Assembly (NCBI GenBank): GCA_905182985.1
Contig: CAJJDN010000033.1
Span: 490,233-554,232 of the forward strand
Length of the DNA: 64,000 nt
DNA from: Paramecium sonneborni
Lineage: Eukaryota; Ciliophora; Oligohymenophorea; Peniculida; Parameciidae
Reading direction: 5' to 3'
In this document: positions 45,131 through 58,979 of the stretch, in pieces
Numbering within the stretch: the first letter of the stretch is position 1
Layout of the letters: each line of letters begins with the position of its first letter
Notes under the pieces: generated by a model
Seen by the model: only the letters and a program-made list of their open reading frames with translations
Told to the model about the DNA's origin: nothing
Database searches by the model: none
Program-made: the position numbers and the translations under genes

Positions 45131-46765
45131 TCATTTTTCTTACTATTATTAAGGTCCATCAAAATCATCTTCGTCTTCCTTTCTTCTATAATAATAAGTT
45201 TCTAGATTTTTTTTATTAATCTAAATTAATAATAAGTTTATATACCTTCTTTAATTTTTCAGGAGGGAAGATTCTTAACAATCTCCAAGCCAAATCCAAT
45301 GATTTGAAAATAGATCTAACTTCATAAGCTCCTTGACTGATGAAATTATTCTCAAATTTCTTCAAAAATTCTAAATACAAAAGATCTTCAGCAGATAAGG
45401 CTTCTTCTCCTACAACTGCCTTCATTGCTGCAGTATCCTTACCAATAGCATAATTAGCGTATAACTATAAATTTATTAATCATAAACTTACTTGATTTGA
45501 AACTTCAGGATGATCTTCTCTAGTCATTCCCTTACCAATAGCTGATTTCATCAATCTTGACAATGATGGTAAAACATTGATAGGAGGATATACTTATTTG
45601 TTATTAAGTTGTCTATCAATAAAAATTTATCCTTCAGTAATATATCCAGTAAGATCTGGGATTGGATGTGTAATATCATCATTAGGCATTGTTAAAATAG
45701 GAATTTAAGTGATTGATCCATTTTTACCTTAAACTCTACCTGCTCTCTCATAAATGGTTGAAAGATCTGTATATAAATAACCTGGAAAAGAACGTCTTCC
45801 TGGTACTTCTTCTCTAGCTGCAGATACTTCTCTTAATGAATCTGCATAAGCTGACATATCTGTTAAAATGACTAAGACATGCAATTCTTTTTCATATGCT
45901 AAATATTCTGCTGTTGTTAATGCTAATCTTGGTGTAATAATTCTTTCAATAGTTGGATCATTAGCTAAATTCATAAACAATACGACTCTTTCCATAGATC
46001 CATTTTATTCAAAATCAGTTTAAAAGAATCTAGCTGTTTCCATATTAACACCCATAGCACCAAATACAACAGCAAAATTTTCATCAGAATGATCAAGAAC
46101 ATCTTTTCCTTTTACTAATGATGCTTAACGCACAATTTAACTTAAATTTAATATATAAATAATACGCTCCTATTTCATTATGTGGTAAACCATTGGCAGA
46201 AAATAATGGAATCTTTTATCCTCTAGCAATTGAATTCATACAATCGATTGCTGAAATACCTGTTTGAATCATTTCTTAAGGATAAACTCTTGAAAATGGA
46301 TTAATTGGTTGTCCTTAAATGTCTAAAAATTCTTCTGCTAATACAGGGGGACCTTTATCAATTGGAACTCCTGATCCATTAAATGCTCTTCCAAGCATTT
46401 CTTCTGAGATTGGCATCTATAATGTTGAACCTGTAAATTCACAATGGGTATATAAATTATCAATTCCAGATGTTCCTTCAAAGATTTATACTACAGCTTT
46501 CTTTCCTGCTATTTCCAAAACTTAACTATAATTATTACATTTATCATTACCCTTTTCTTACTGAACCATCACCTAAACAAACATTAACAATTTCAGCATA
46601 TCTTGGGAATTTCACATTGTCCAAAATAACCAATGGACCATCTACCTTAACAACTGTTCTATAATCAACTCTTGGTGTCACATTATAATTTCTTGAAGCT
46701 GCTGCTGCATTTAATCTAGCTGCTGCCACCTTCGCTATGTCATGGGCCTTATGATGATGACTCAT
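45131..46765 (-). CDS. VMA2: V-type H+-ATPase subunit B, 510 aa
   Basis: Exons are complement(46551..46765), (46166..46525), (45492..46140), (45246..45464) and (45131..45220). Introns are 25, 25, 27 and 25 nt, giving 511 codons. Clear V-ATPase B landmarks are [105 protein letters not shown] and [20 protein letters not shown]. It forms the non-catalytic nucleotide-binding subunit of the peripheral V1 ring. The C-terminus is acidic with a Gln-rich end. Convergent with eL21, with 93 bp between the stop codons. Confidence 0.95.
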
Positions 46766-47320
46766 AATATAAAATAAAGATATTTATGGTTTTAAGAATT
46801 TATAAACTAATATTAATATTCCCATTCATTCATTTATTCTCTCTTTCTCTTTTCTAATTTAAACATTCTCTTTCTCTTTTATAAACATTTACTATATTCT
46901 CATCAAATCTTATTTTTCCATTTTAACATCCAACCTATATATCGTATTATATTTTATAAGATTTATCAATAATTCATTTATTTCATTTATATTATTAATA
47001 CTTATCTCTCTCTTAAGAATTAAATTTGAACTTAAATTCTAAATATGATAATTATTTGAGTTTCCAACAATTATTGTATAAATGCAACCTATCTCCTACT
47101 CTTCTTATCAAGTATCTTGGCTTTATAAATTCCTATTCTAAGACAAAACCTTTAATTATTTTTGTAATATAATCTTTTTACACTTGAGATTATCTCAATT
47201 TTTTATTGAATATTTATTAATCATAAAGATAAAAAATACAATTAAAACCTTTTTAAATTAGTTTATAGAATATGATGATTAATTCAAAAATTTATTATCA
47301 ATAATTGATATTTGTTTTAT
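46766..47320. other. Intergenic, nothing recognised
   Basis: AT-rich, pyrimidine-rich stretches near the V-ATPase start. No gene-like frame. Confidence 0.6.
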
Positions 47321-47747
47321 TCAGTTTAAAAGTGATTCAATTTTTATTTTGTCAACTTCAGTTAATGCAGATGTATAATCGGATATTCTGGCATGAGTTG
47401 GAGATCCTTCTATCCTTTTTTCAAGTATATCAATTTTAGTTTTCATTTGAATGTTTTCCTTAATCATAACAGAATTTTCGTTTACAAGTTTTTTCTAATC
47501 TTAAAGATAAATGATTACATTTTAATCTTTAAGAATTTTGATGGTTCTTTATAATTAAAGTATTTCCAAATCCCTATCAAGAATTTATTTCTACATTTAC
47601 AGATATGATTATTTTGCAAAATTTTCTTTAAGCTAATTGAAATATAAAAGTACTTTTGATTAATTATTTGTCCTCTTCAACACTTTCAGCAACAGTAGTT
47701 TTTGTGCAACTTAATTTATCATTCTTAATATCTACAAACAAACTCAT
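47321..47747 (-). CDS. Small coiled-coil protein, 132 aa
   Basis: Exons are complement(47654..47747) and (47321..47625) with a 28-nt intron, 133 codons. The first 30 residues are mixed (MSLFVDIKNDKLSCTKTTVA), then a helical coiled coil with Leu/Ile heptads (QKQILDRDLEILQLQRTIKI, MKTKIDILEKRIEG). A short polar C-terminus follows (SPTHARISDYTSALTEVDKI). The family is not recognised. Its start codon is 11 bp from the start of the divergent gene at 47759. Confidence 0.65.
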
Positions 47748-47758
47748 TTATTAATTTT

Positions 47759-48038
47759 ATGAATCATCCTGCTATATTGTAGAATTAAACTTAGATTCTT
47801 CACTTTACTTAAAATAACAATATTTACTACTTATGTATGCATTCTTAATTTAATATCTTAATAAGGAGTTCTTAAACACAAAGAAGAACCACTCAAGGGC
47901 TACCTTTTAGGAAGTGCAGGAGCTCTGATGATTGTTACAGGAGAATTCTTTCTTGTTTCAAAATGTTTTTACAATAAGGAAGTTGATTATCTATGGTAAA
48001 TGTTCTATGATGAAATAAACTTCTATTTACTTAAGTGA
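47759..48038 (+). CDS. Small membrane protein, 81 aa
   Basis: Exons are 47759-47834 and 47869-48038 with a 34-nt intron; 82 codons. After a Gln/Asn-rich start, KHKEEPLKGYLLGSAGALMI leads into one hydrophobic helix (GYLLGSAGALMIVTGEFFLV) and a polar end with YLWQMFYDE. No family is recognised. The exon-2 peptide is convincing, but exon 1 and the start are less so, since the start is only 11 bp from that of the opposite gene. Confidence 0.5.
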
Positions 48039-48162
48039 GTGGTAACATTAATTCAACAAGAAAAATTAATTTAATTATATATCAATAATCTGAATTGAGT
48101 TTAGAGGTAATTTATTCACAATTCAACTATTAAATATATACTTTATTGTTATTATAATTAGC

Positions 48163-51100
48163 TCATGTTTTTTCTTCTACATTTTTCGAGCTTTGATTAT
48201 TGAATTTATTAAAAGATTTGTTTATTCTTTTTGATCTAAGCTTTTCTTATAAACCTTATCGTTTACTTTACTTTAGTAGAATTCCTAATCGTTATTTCCT
48301 TAACATTTCTATCACACTTGTTACATTGAACATTGGAAAATAAAATTCATAATCTTACATTTTATCTATCTCAATTAATTAATTGTATCCAGCTTTTTAA
48401 AAATAATTTGCATCACCCTCATTCTCTGCTTAATTACCATTATTATTTTTTTATTTACTATCAAGTTATTATGAACCAAATGATCCACTCTATTATGCTA
48501 CAGTCTCCATTCTTAATAACTAATTTGATTATTTAATTTAATTTTAATTTTAAGAATAATTTTATTTTTAAGTGCTTCCTTACGTTATATTGTGTGAATT
48601 ATTTATTCCATATACCATTTATTCTTGTTAATATTTGCTATCACTTTTTCTATTTTATTATGGTTATGAATCATCATTGTACTAATTCTTTGAATGATTT
48701 TAATTCAATCCAAAACTTGTTTTTAATTTCGAAGCAAGGAAGATTGTTTTCATTTTTTCGAATGATTATATTCTTTTTCTTTAGTCTTAAGAATTATTGT
48801 CAATTTCTTAAGATTCTGATGATTCACTTTCTGATGATTTATTAGTTTTTTCATCCTCTGTTATTCCGAAGCCTAATTTTGTTAAATATTGGTCATTTAT
48901 TTAACTAAATAAAAATTATAAAATATTACTCTTCATTTAAGAATCCATAATTGAGAATAAGATCTAATCCTGAAGATAAAATATTATTACGAAAAGAATC
49001 TAGATGTTTTTTTTTGACTTCCCTTTATCTCTCAAACTTAATTCTATTTTATTAATAATTTTGATTAGCTTTTCTTGCTATTTTATAGAGATTTGATTAA
49101 AAAAATACAAAAGGACAATCCAAGTACTTATGAGTCCATTTACAAATATCACAAGTTTTACCATAAGTTTTTTGGTATGTTAATTTTTCTCTTAATTAAT
49201 GAAATGCTTATCTACATTTTTCATTTTCTTGTATTACAGAAAGAAAATCATTTCTATCAATAAATGCAATTGATAAAAATGAAGTGGATTTAAAATAAAA
49301 TTAATAAGGAGAATTTAATATAAATTCTAACTCTCCAATAATTTCTCCTCTTTAATAGATTTTTTATAGTTTCCCAGTGAGATTATCTTTATCTCCTTTA
49401 TAGAGTGCTTCCAATCCTTTAGATACAAAATAACTATTAACTTAACCTTCTAAAATAAAAATTAATTTTGTAGCTGTATCATTAACATTTGCTATATCAT
49501 ATCCTGGGGCATAAGTTGCTTATTTAGTTTTCTAACATAAATTATTTATTAATTCATCAGGTATATTATCCTTCAAAAAAGTGGATTTCAACAAAACCCT
49601 TTTATAAATATCAACCAAAACCTCTGACTTTAACTGTCCACTTAATTTATTAAGTACAGAATCATCCTATTCTTATAATTATTCATCAATCTAATGTTTG
49701 AATTCAAAATATTTTCTAACCTTCAAAGACAATTATAGATTCAATTACTTTTGTTTAATATATTGATTAACCTTTTTCATAGACCTTTTTAACAAAGCTT
49801 TCCTCTCTTCTAATGTTTTGATAATTTCACCAATTGTTGAAATGATATAACCAAAAACTCCACATAAAACCATTGCCACAATAATTACAAATAATCTTTC
49901 TATTGAAGTCTAAGGTACTATATCTCCATATCCTACAGTCAAAGTTGTTATCACACTCCAGTATAAGGATACTATATATCTATCATACCACTATTTTTCA
50001 TAATAATCATAAAAAATAAGCCAACTCTTTTCATCATTATAAGTTTCATATTCAATACGTCCTAATAAATGCCAGCCACAACTACACATATGTGCTACTA
50101 ACACTAAAAAATATACTAATTTTATCATTTCTAACACAGCCTATACCTCTTCCTTAGCATTTAATAAATCTTACACATTTTAAATCATTGATCTCACTCT
50201 TGCTATTCTTAATAATAAAATAAATTGTATATATGGAACATCGAATTAAGCTAACACAAAAGGAATGGTTATCAATAAATCCCAACAAAAATTATTTTAA
50301 ATGTAATGAAAGAATATCTCACTACGATTTGTATGTATTATACCTTGACTGTAATATGCAGTATTAAAATTTAACATTATCTCTATTATAAAGATATAAC
50401 TTGGTATTGTTTCAAAGAATAATATTGAAATTTAGCTTGATTTATCCAATTCAAAGCTTAAACTCATAGGAATATAAAAAATATTAATCACTATGAAACA
50501 AACCACTATTGAATCCCAAATAATCTTAAAGCTGCTTTCTGGATATATAATTGCTATTCGATTTAAATATTGACAGACAAAATTCCAAAGAGCAACTATA
50601 AAAGTTACAATTTTATTTATTATTAAACAAAGAATTTATTTTTCCTCTTTGTCTTTTCCTCTTTTAAAATTTTTGAAATCACCACCTTTATCACCTAATT
50701 TCTCAAATATTTCTAAATTCATCAACTTAATTTTTAATTTATCAGCTTTTGTTTTTAATTAATATATAAATCTTGCAACATATTTTATTATTTTTAATCC
50801 TCCCTTCTTCCAAGTAGAATTTAAACTCTTGATTTATATAAAACAAATACCTTTCTTATATAATCAAACTAGAATTTAAACATAAACTTTCTTTATGATG
50901 TTAAATTGTACCATTATCTTCTGGAGAAATAACTCTAACTGTAGGAATTATAGAGCTTCTAGATTAAACCAATTCAATAAAATGCATATTTCGACTAATT
51001 TATTTTAATGAATATTAATTCTTACTTATCTTAACTAGAATTGTCATCCTATTCAACCAAAGAATTTTGCTTATATGTTAATTAAATATGAGATTCATTT

Positions 51101-51174
51101 TCTGAACTGAAAATTTGTCTCTTTGTATTAACAAGCGTATTTGCATCATTATCGCAACATTTATCTGTAAGCAT
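48163..51174 (-). CDS. Voltage-/cyclic-nucleotide-gated-type K+ channel, about 950 aa
   Basis: The core is unmistakable: S1 (FIVALWNFVCQYL), S4 with spaced Arg (LLLRIARVRSMIQ), S5 (VYFLVLVAHMCSCGWHLLG), the pore filter TLTVGYGDI (49921-49947) and S6 (ERLFVIIVAMVLCGVFGYII). A C-linker follows, then a cyclic-nucleotide-binding-type domain (KLIFILEGQVNSYF, RGEIIGELEFILNSPYQF). After it comes a Cys/His cluster CDICKWTHKYLDCPF, common in ciliate channels, and a 250-residue Gln/Asn/Ser-rich tail. A 25-nt intron lies at 48905-48929. The N-terminal region (50800-51174, starting MLTDKCCDNDAN) has introns I could not all place. It would set membrane potential in cell or ciliary membrane; the binding domain may not bind nucleotide. 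Confidence 0.85.
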
Positions 51175-51432
51175 TTGTTTTATACTAATTTATTAAATAT
51201 TTAGAATGAAAATTGTATGACTTTAATAATAACAAAATTTGTTGATTTCATAAAGAATAAACTACCATAAATGTTAAGTATTTACCTTTATTTTCATTCT
51301 TGTTATATTTATGACATCCAACAAATATGAATAATTACATAAGATAAAAAATTTTATTATTATTTCAGTGATTGTAAATTAACCAATAGCAATAAATTAA
51401 AGAATAATCTAAAACTCAATTATTCTAAAAAA

Positions 51433-54400
51433 ATGACAAAATGGCATTAAATATGTAATTTAGTTAAAAAAAACTTATTAATCAGTCAGAGAAACAAGGA
51501 GTTCCTGATTGAATCAATTTTACCAATTATTGTAGCATTTATACTATCACTGAAAGGTATGTTAGTAAATGATAGAATTAGTTTAGATAAAAGGAATTTA
51601 TTAATTGATGCCTTTACTTTATAGCTTGGCATTGACATTAACTCAAAGATCTATGCTAATTAAAATGGTAGAGGAAAAAAGCAAGAAGTATAAAAAATAT
51701 CAAAAAGTAATTAAATGAGTAATTTTGTGATTAGATTATGGGTATGAATGATAATTCATATCTAATTGGTTGGATAATTACTGGATATATAAAAATTGGG
51801 ATAGTATAATAATGATTAATTTTAGTCTTTATTAGTTTTTGAGTTATGCTGGTACATCAGTAATATGATATTTTAAATAGAATGGGATGAAGAATTTCAG
51901 GTTTCATTTATATCTATGTTGTTGTCTTACATTTTATTTGCATTTGCAGTATATGAGAATATAAATATTATAGGCAATAAATTAAAATTTTTTTCTATCT
52001 AGTTTATTTAATGAGACTAAAGTTGCAATTTAAATGTTAACATTTATCTAGATTGCTTTTACTTTCAATATATATTTTTCTTTATTAGAGAATGTGGCAA
52101 ATAATATTATATTCTATGTTATAATAACATTAATAAGTCCATAATGTGGAATAGCCTTTTCTTATATTTCATCAATGAATAGTTAAAACGTAAACAATAT
52201 ATCAAGAATTTATGAATTTCCTTTTAAAATCATAAGTAATACTTATTCAGTATAGATTGCTGGATTATAATTAGGAGTATAATTGATTATATATTTTTTA
52301 TTGTTCTTATATTGCGAATAAGTTATTCCTACTGAGAATGGAATAGCAAAACATCCTTTGTTTATTTTTGGAATATAATAAAAAAATAGAGTATAAGTTA
52401 TGGTTAATAATGAAGCAAGATTGAATGTAAATAACAGTGAAACTTTTTAAAGTTCTGCAATATATGCAGAAGATAACAAAATGAATGAATAACCAAGTAT
52501 AATAATCTAAAATCTATTAAAAAAATTTGGAGAGCTAAATGCTATAAATAATCTAAGTCTTTAATTTTATGAATAATAAATTTTTTGTTTGCTTGGACAT
52601 AATGGAGCAGGTAAAAGTACTACAATAAATTTATTATCAGGGATGATTCAAAAAACATCAGGATAAATAATTATGTATGGAATGAATTTAGATAATTAAT
52701 TATCAGAAATTAGATAATTATAAGGGTTATTCATTTAAAAGGATTGTTTATATAATGATTTAACAGTGAAAGAACATTTACAATATATAAGTGGAATTAA
52801 AGGTAGAATAAACAAAGAAGAAATGATTCTAATAATGAAGTAAACTGAATTAATAGATGAATAAAATAAAAAAGTAAAAGAATTATCAGGAGGTTCAAAA
52901 AGAAAATTATCTATAGCAATGACTTTGGTAGGAGATTCTAAAATAATATTATTAGATGAACCTACATCAGGATTGGATACATATACAAAAAGATCAATAT
53001 GGGATATATTGAAAAGAATAAAAGAAAATAAAAGAACAATTATTTTAACCACTCATCATCTTGAAGAAGTAGAAATACTTGCTAATAGAATTGGAATCAT
53101 GTCACAAGGTTAATTATTAGCAGTAGGGTCTTTAGACTATATAAAAAGAAAATTTGGGGTAGGTTACAATTTAAAATTATCTTTTGAAAATTTAAATATA
53201 AGAAATCTAATTATAGAAAATGTTTAAAAAAAAATTCCGAATTGCTTTTTAGAAACTAAGTATTCTAATAATAATAAACTTGTATTTAACATTCCATTTT
53301 CTTTAAAAGGTAAATTAAGTGACTTATTTTATAAATTGGAAGCTTTAGATGTCTAGATAGGATTAGAGATGAAAACTTTAGAAGATGTATATGTAAAGAT
53401 AGAATTTGAAGATGATATAAAAATAGGAATATATGATAGTCAATTAAATGATGTTAGGAATAGTGAATTAAAAATTATAGAATTAAATAATGAAGAACAA
53501 AAAGAATTTTAAAAATAGTATTAAGATATTATTGAAAAAGATGAAATTACTGATATTAACAATCAAGTCTAATTATTTCAAGATGAAAAATCTTTATTTT
53601 TAGATGTACCATAATGTTTATAGAATAAATCTACTTATAAACTGGCTTCACAAATATTAGCAATTTTCTTACGAAGATATTATACGTTTATAAGAACAAA
53701 TGATAATTACTTTTCTATTATTATTGCTATGCAAACTTTTATTTTAGGAATATCTTTAGTAGCTGGGATTAATTTTGACCCAAATATATACATTAAGAAT
53801 TATGAAGAAATTGTTGAATTTTACAAGATTTCATAAATAGCTAGTTTTAGTATTTTAGCATTTTGTATTAATGCAACAATCTACATATCATAACCAGTCT
53901 TAGAAAAAGAAACTTATTTAAAATAAATATTAATTGGTATGGGATGTAGATCATTCACTTATTGGTTTGGTACTTTTATTTTTGACTATTTAATTTATAT
54001 CTGTTTTGTAGCATTCTTTTATATCATTTCAGCTATATTTAAATTAGATATCGCTTTTAAATATTTGTAAACAGGATTATCATGTTATATACTCTTTGGT
54101 TTCAATTATATTCTCTTCGCTTATCTGATGGGATATTTATATAAGTCATTTAAAAAAGCATTAAAATTTTATTCAATATTTTGTTTCTTTGCTCATATTG
54201 TTCTACCATATATTTTGATTACTTTTTTAGACTACTTTTATCAAAAATTCAATAATTAAATAGCCTTTATCTTAATATATATAATTTAATTGCTATTCTT
54301 ATTAGTTTCTCCATTTTATACCTTTTTCGAAGCATTAAAATTTTTATCCGATAATTTAGACTAAATATATGAATCTTATCTTTACTCAACTCCTTAATTA

Positions 54401-55633
54401 ATTTAAAGAACCTATATATTCTAATTATTTATGTTAGGATAAATAATTATTCAAATTTACATACTTTATTTGATAGAATAAAAAGGCTTTTCATAATCAT
54501 AAGGTAATTATAATACGTAATTAATTTAAACTGATCAATTAGAATAAGAAGTTATTGATGAAAAAATAAGAATAGAAAACTCTAATAAATAAGATCCAAT
54601 AGTTTGCAAGAATTTAGAAAAAGAATATATATAAAATAAACCAACATTATAATAATTAACTTTCGGTGTAAAGAAAGGAGAGATATTTGGAATTGTTGGT
54701 CCCAATGGATCAGGAAAATCTACACTGATGAATATTTTTACTGGAATCAATTCTCCTTCAAAAGGGCTGATTCTAATTAATGGAGTTGAACTTAATCAAA
54801 GAAATAAAAAAATTATGTAACATGTAGGAATTTGTCCATAATTCAATTGTCTTTGGTAAAATTTAACACCTTTAGAACATTTATAACTTTTTGGAAGAAT
54901 TAAAGGGTTATCAGGTAAAGATCTAAAATCAACTGTTAAATATTTTATAAAAACTATGTAATTAGATTAATTTTCTAATACAAAAGTTGGACAATTACGA
55001 GGAGAAAATAAGAGAAAACTTTGTATTGCAGATGCTTTAATAGGGGGAAGTGATATTATATTTTTGGATGAACCAAGTAAAGGAATTGATCCTATTTCTA
55101 GGAGATTTCTTTTCAATATAATTTTAAGAAATATTTCAATTAGAAATTGTTCAGTTATTATGACTACTAACACTATTGAAGAAGCTGAAAGTTTTAGTCA
55201 TAGAATGGGAATTATGATAGCTGGTTAATTTAAATGTTTAGGATCTCCATAGTATCTTAGATAGTATAATATTATTAATAAATTTAGAAAATATAGTAAA
55301 GGATATCAGATACAGATTAAACATAATAATCTGAATTCTGATTAGATTTAAGAAATAGCTATGATTGTTGTTAAAATGTTTCCAAAATCATCAAGAATGG
55401 AAGATAAAAGAACTGGATTTATAATATTTTAGTTTGAAGATGAAGAATTCAGTTTTTTTAAAACATATTAATTTTTTGAAAAACTAATAAATGAAAAAAT
55501 AATTGAAGATTTTCAAATTACTTAAAAGTAAATAAATAATTTACTATTAATTAGTTCACTTGAAAATAAATTTATTCATTTGAGTAAGATTTAATAAGAG
55601 ATTAATAAAATACAGCGCTTAATATTTGATTGA
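51433..55633 (+). CDS. ABC transporter, ABCA subfamily (full-length, two nucleotide-binding domains)
   Basis: It starts MTKWHQICNLVKKNLLISQR, followed by the ABCA hallmark TLTQRSMLIKMVEEKSKKYK and IMGMNDNSYLIGW with several membrane helices. The first NBD (about 52530-53150) has GHNGAGKSTT, LSGGSKRKLSIAM and IILLDEPTSGLD, then THHLEE. A second membrane domain (53650-54350) follows. The second NBD (54660-55240) has GPNGSGKST, CPQFNCLW, an unusual signature LRGENKRKLCIADALIGG and IIFLDEPSKGIDP. TGA is at 55631-55633. Introns of about 30 and 28 nt lie near the 5' end; others in 51570-52500 are not all placed. It probably moves lipids. The product is about 1370 residues. Confidence 0.88.
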
Positions 55634-55709
55634 AAATTATGTTTATTTTTATTGTAATATATGATAAATTGAACAAAAAAAGAAAAATGAATTAAAAAAC
55701 TCATAGAAA

Positions 55710-57747
55710 TCATTTAAGTATTTTTTTGATTTCTTCTCTTAACACATCTGGACTTAATAGTAATTACTGTTATTGTAATTTTTAATTCTTGGTGATTTAC
55801 TCAATCAAGGATTTTGATAATTATAACGATTTAGTTTATATATTGAAAACTATAATTTAATTATAATTAAGCAACAAAAGCAACATAACAGATAATTATG
55901 TTAAAAAATTATCTTAAGGATTATTATTTAAATAATCTACAAGAGTATTAATAATGTTCTTTAATATTTTAGCATCTTATGGTGTATAAAGTTATTCTCT
56001 AACATTATTAAGAGTAATTTTATGTTGATTTAATAGAGAATCAATATCTTATTTAATATTTATATGATTAGGAATGAGATCAAATTATATTTGAATAATC
56101 TTCAATAATTAAAGGATATAATTTTTTTATTAAGTTATTGGTGATAAGGCATTATCTTAAAAGTGATTACTAAAAGTTCTTTTTAATCTTAAATTTGAAT
56201 TTGTATTAAAATAACCATTTGCTATAATTTGATTAATTGGTTCCTTGTTTTTTTCTTCAATTTAAAATTCATTGACTTTAATGATATTGGATGAATTTTC
56301 TTAATCGTGAGTGTATCTATTGGATGTATTGGTAGAATTAGATTATAAATTACTTGGTGTTCTAAAAGAATCATTATTATTATTATTAGTAGAATATTTT
56401 TTATTAGGAATAGGAGGAGTATGGGCATTTTCTAAGAATTTAATCAGTTCAATTCTTTAGGTAGTAAATTTAACAAAGGAACTATTTCGATCTCTTTCAG
56501 ATTCTTAAGTTTAAGCAGTAATATTTCTTTAAGGAGTAATTTTACGATTATCTGGTTATAGATATGAGATTTTAGTTTTAGTATAAATTTTAGGTTTCTA
56601 TTTATCATTAGATTTATCAACATCATTATTTGTAGTTGCATTACTCATACTTCTATTATGTCTGCTAACAAAATGATAAGTTCCCATACTTTCAGTTCTT
56701 TACTTAACTCTTTAATGAGGTTTGATTTCTATAAAACTAAGATTTTATTTTATTTAAGTTGATTGTTATTATTAACTTTGATATTAGCATTATTAAGTAT
56801 TTTTTTAAATAACTGGTAAAATATGATTAATTTCAGGTAGAGTAGTTTATTCTTACATTCCTACTAATGAAAAGAGTTCATCCCATGAAATTCTCCTATC
56901 TTCATTAATCTATAGACATCCTTTAATAATTCTAATGGTTAGTTCTGATACTTTTGGATATGGTGGAAATTCTAAAGGCTATAGAGGAATACAATTGAAA
57001 ATGTACTTTTGTATCTAATTTAGCCATTAATTCAACAAGGTTTTGAGAATGCCAAGGAGTGATACCATAAATTAATTCATAAAATATTAGCCCTAAAGAC
57101 CAAATGTCACATTTAGATGTGTAGGATAATCTTTTCAGAATTTATGGACTCATATAAAGAGGTGTACCTACTAATGAATTCATTATGGTATCAATATGAG
57201 AATCCACTTATTTTGCAAATCCAAAATCTGTAATTTTGAATATGCCATCTTATATCATGATATTAGCAGGTTTTATATCTCTATGGATTATTCCTATTTT
57301 TAATAATGCTTTGATTCCATGTAACAAATCCTTTAAAACATTAATTGCATCATTTTCTGGAATTTATCTAAAATATTTAATTTTATCATACTTTCTCCTT
57401 TTTAGATATTCTCTTAAATCACCACCATTACAAAATTCTGTTACTATGTATGTATTATTCACACTTTATAAAACATCAATCAATCTAACAATATTTTTAT
57501 CTTCAATCAATTTCATTATCTCTATTTCTGATGCTATCAATTAACTAGCATAATCTGTTTGTAATATTTTCTTGTCTACTATCTTTAATGCCACAATCTT
57601 ATCTTTTTATAATTTATATTATAAATTACTATCTATGATATTTCTACCAGCATAAACTGTACCATACGCACCTTTTCCTAATTTTGCTTTAAAACTAAAT
57701 TGATAATTCTGAATTTTCTTATCTGGAGGGTATTGTAAAAATTACAT
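55710..57747 (-). CDS. Ser/Thr protein kinase, ULK/Atg1-like, 669 aa
   Basis: Exons are complement(57007..57747) and (55710..56978) with one 28-nt intron, 670 codons. The kinase domain occupies residues 14-290: GKGAYGTVYAG, VALKIV (Lys), EIEIMKLIEDKNIVRL, FCNGGDLREYL, HRDIKPANIM, TDFGFAK and GTPLYMSPQILKR. DIWSLGLIFYELIYGITPW and RRISWDEL complete it. All catalytic residues are present. Gly-loop, HRDIKPANI and TPLYMSPQ are most like the ULK/Fused group. The C-terminal 380 residues are Asn/Gln/Ser/Thr-rich and poorly structured, ending in a helical segment (LLSPDVLREEIKKILK). A role in autophagy or ciliary signalling is inferred from family only. Confidence 0.85.
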
Positions 57748-58979
57748 TTTGAATTTCAAAAATTATTTAATAACAACGAATTGCAATTTGCGCAATTCAT
57801 TATTCATATTTCAATCATAGTCATTTTAAAAACATAAATAATCATATTTATACAAATATCAACTCCATAATTATTTCAAAACTAAAGATTTAGAACCCCC
57901 CTGAGTTATTCCATAATACATAAACCATTTCATTTTAGAAATAACATTCATTACATAGTGATGGATTAGGAATTATAACAATAAATTTATTATAAAATAA
58001 ATTTGCTATTTTTTGTTAAGTTTTTCTTTATGTCTATTTGTCAATTAATAAGAATTTTTAATCTAAAATTTTAGATTAATTATATGTTGACATAAAAAAA
58101 ATATTAATATTAATTAAAAAGAAGAATCATAAATTTCAAAATAATAACTAATCTGCGATTAATATATTTTATTTAATACGTTAAAGGCTCGTTTATTAAT
58201 AATTTATGCATTCAAATTATTTTGCATTTTTTTATGATTGTCAATAAAAAGTTTCTTAATTAGTAAATTTTTTGATTATGATTTCAAAATTAGATAATAA
58301 AGCTCTCTGAATATATTAATTAAATTTGTTTAGAGCTAAATAAAAATAATTTATATAATTTTGTGTTGATTAGCAAATTATATAAGAAATTCAAATTTAG
58401 AAGTTAGGATAATTTTTTATAGAAGCTCAACCTGTAATAAGAATTAATAGCTCAACAATATAATTATATTTAAGATGATGATTAATTTAATAAAAAGATT
58501 TATAAATTTACTAGAAGTATAATAAATCGATAAAATTTTAATTTTTGACTAGTATTAATTTAATAGATACAATTAAAAGTCTTATATATAATGATATTTA
58601 AGAATTTTATTTAACATATCATATCGATTTAAAAAAAATCTCTACCTACTCTTATTCTTTACTTACTTGAATACTGTCGAGTCTGTTAGATTTAATTTTA
58701 AAATGAAAGTATATGGTAAAATAAATAGTATTAATGGAATTAAAAATAAAATATATAATATAGTATAAATTAATATTTATTAATCAATGTAATTAATGAA
58801 AAAATAAATGCGTCATCATAATAAATAAATATAGATTATCATTAGATATTTAATAATATTAGAGAGTCATATCTGAAGAATAATCTAGAAATAAAATTAG
58901 TTAACATTCTATATCTTAATTTCACTCTTTAAATCTTGATATCTTAATTTTTTATTTTTATTAATATCTATATAATAAA
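57748..58979. other. Long intergenic interval, nothing recognised
   Basis: 1.2 kb of AT-rich sequence between divergent genes. No frame with domain-like sequence; a short C-run (about 57896-57901) is the only compositional oddity. Confidence 0.6.

Noticed and set aside
48333..49263. Phe-rich plus-strand ORFs of 60-85 aa
   Set aside because: Antisense to the Gln/Asn-rich tail and Cys/His cluster of the K+ channel, where AAA/AAT-type codons read as Phe and Ile on the other strand.
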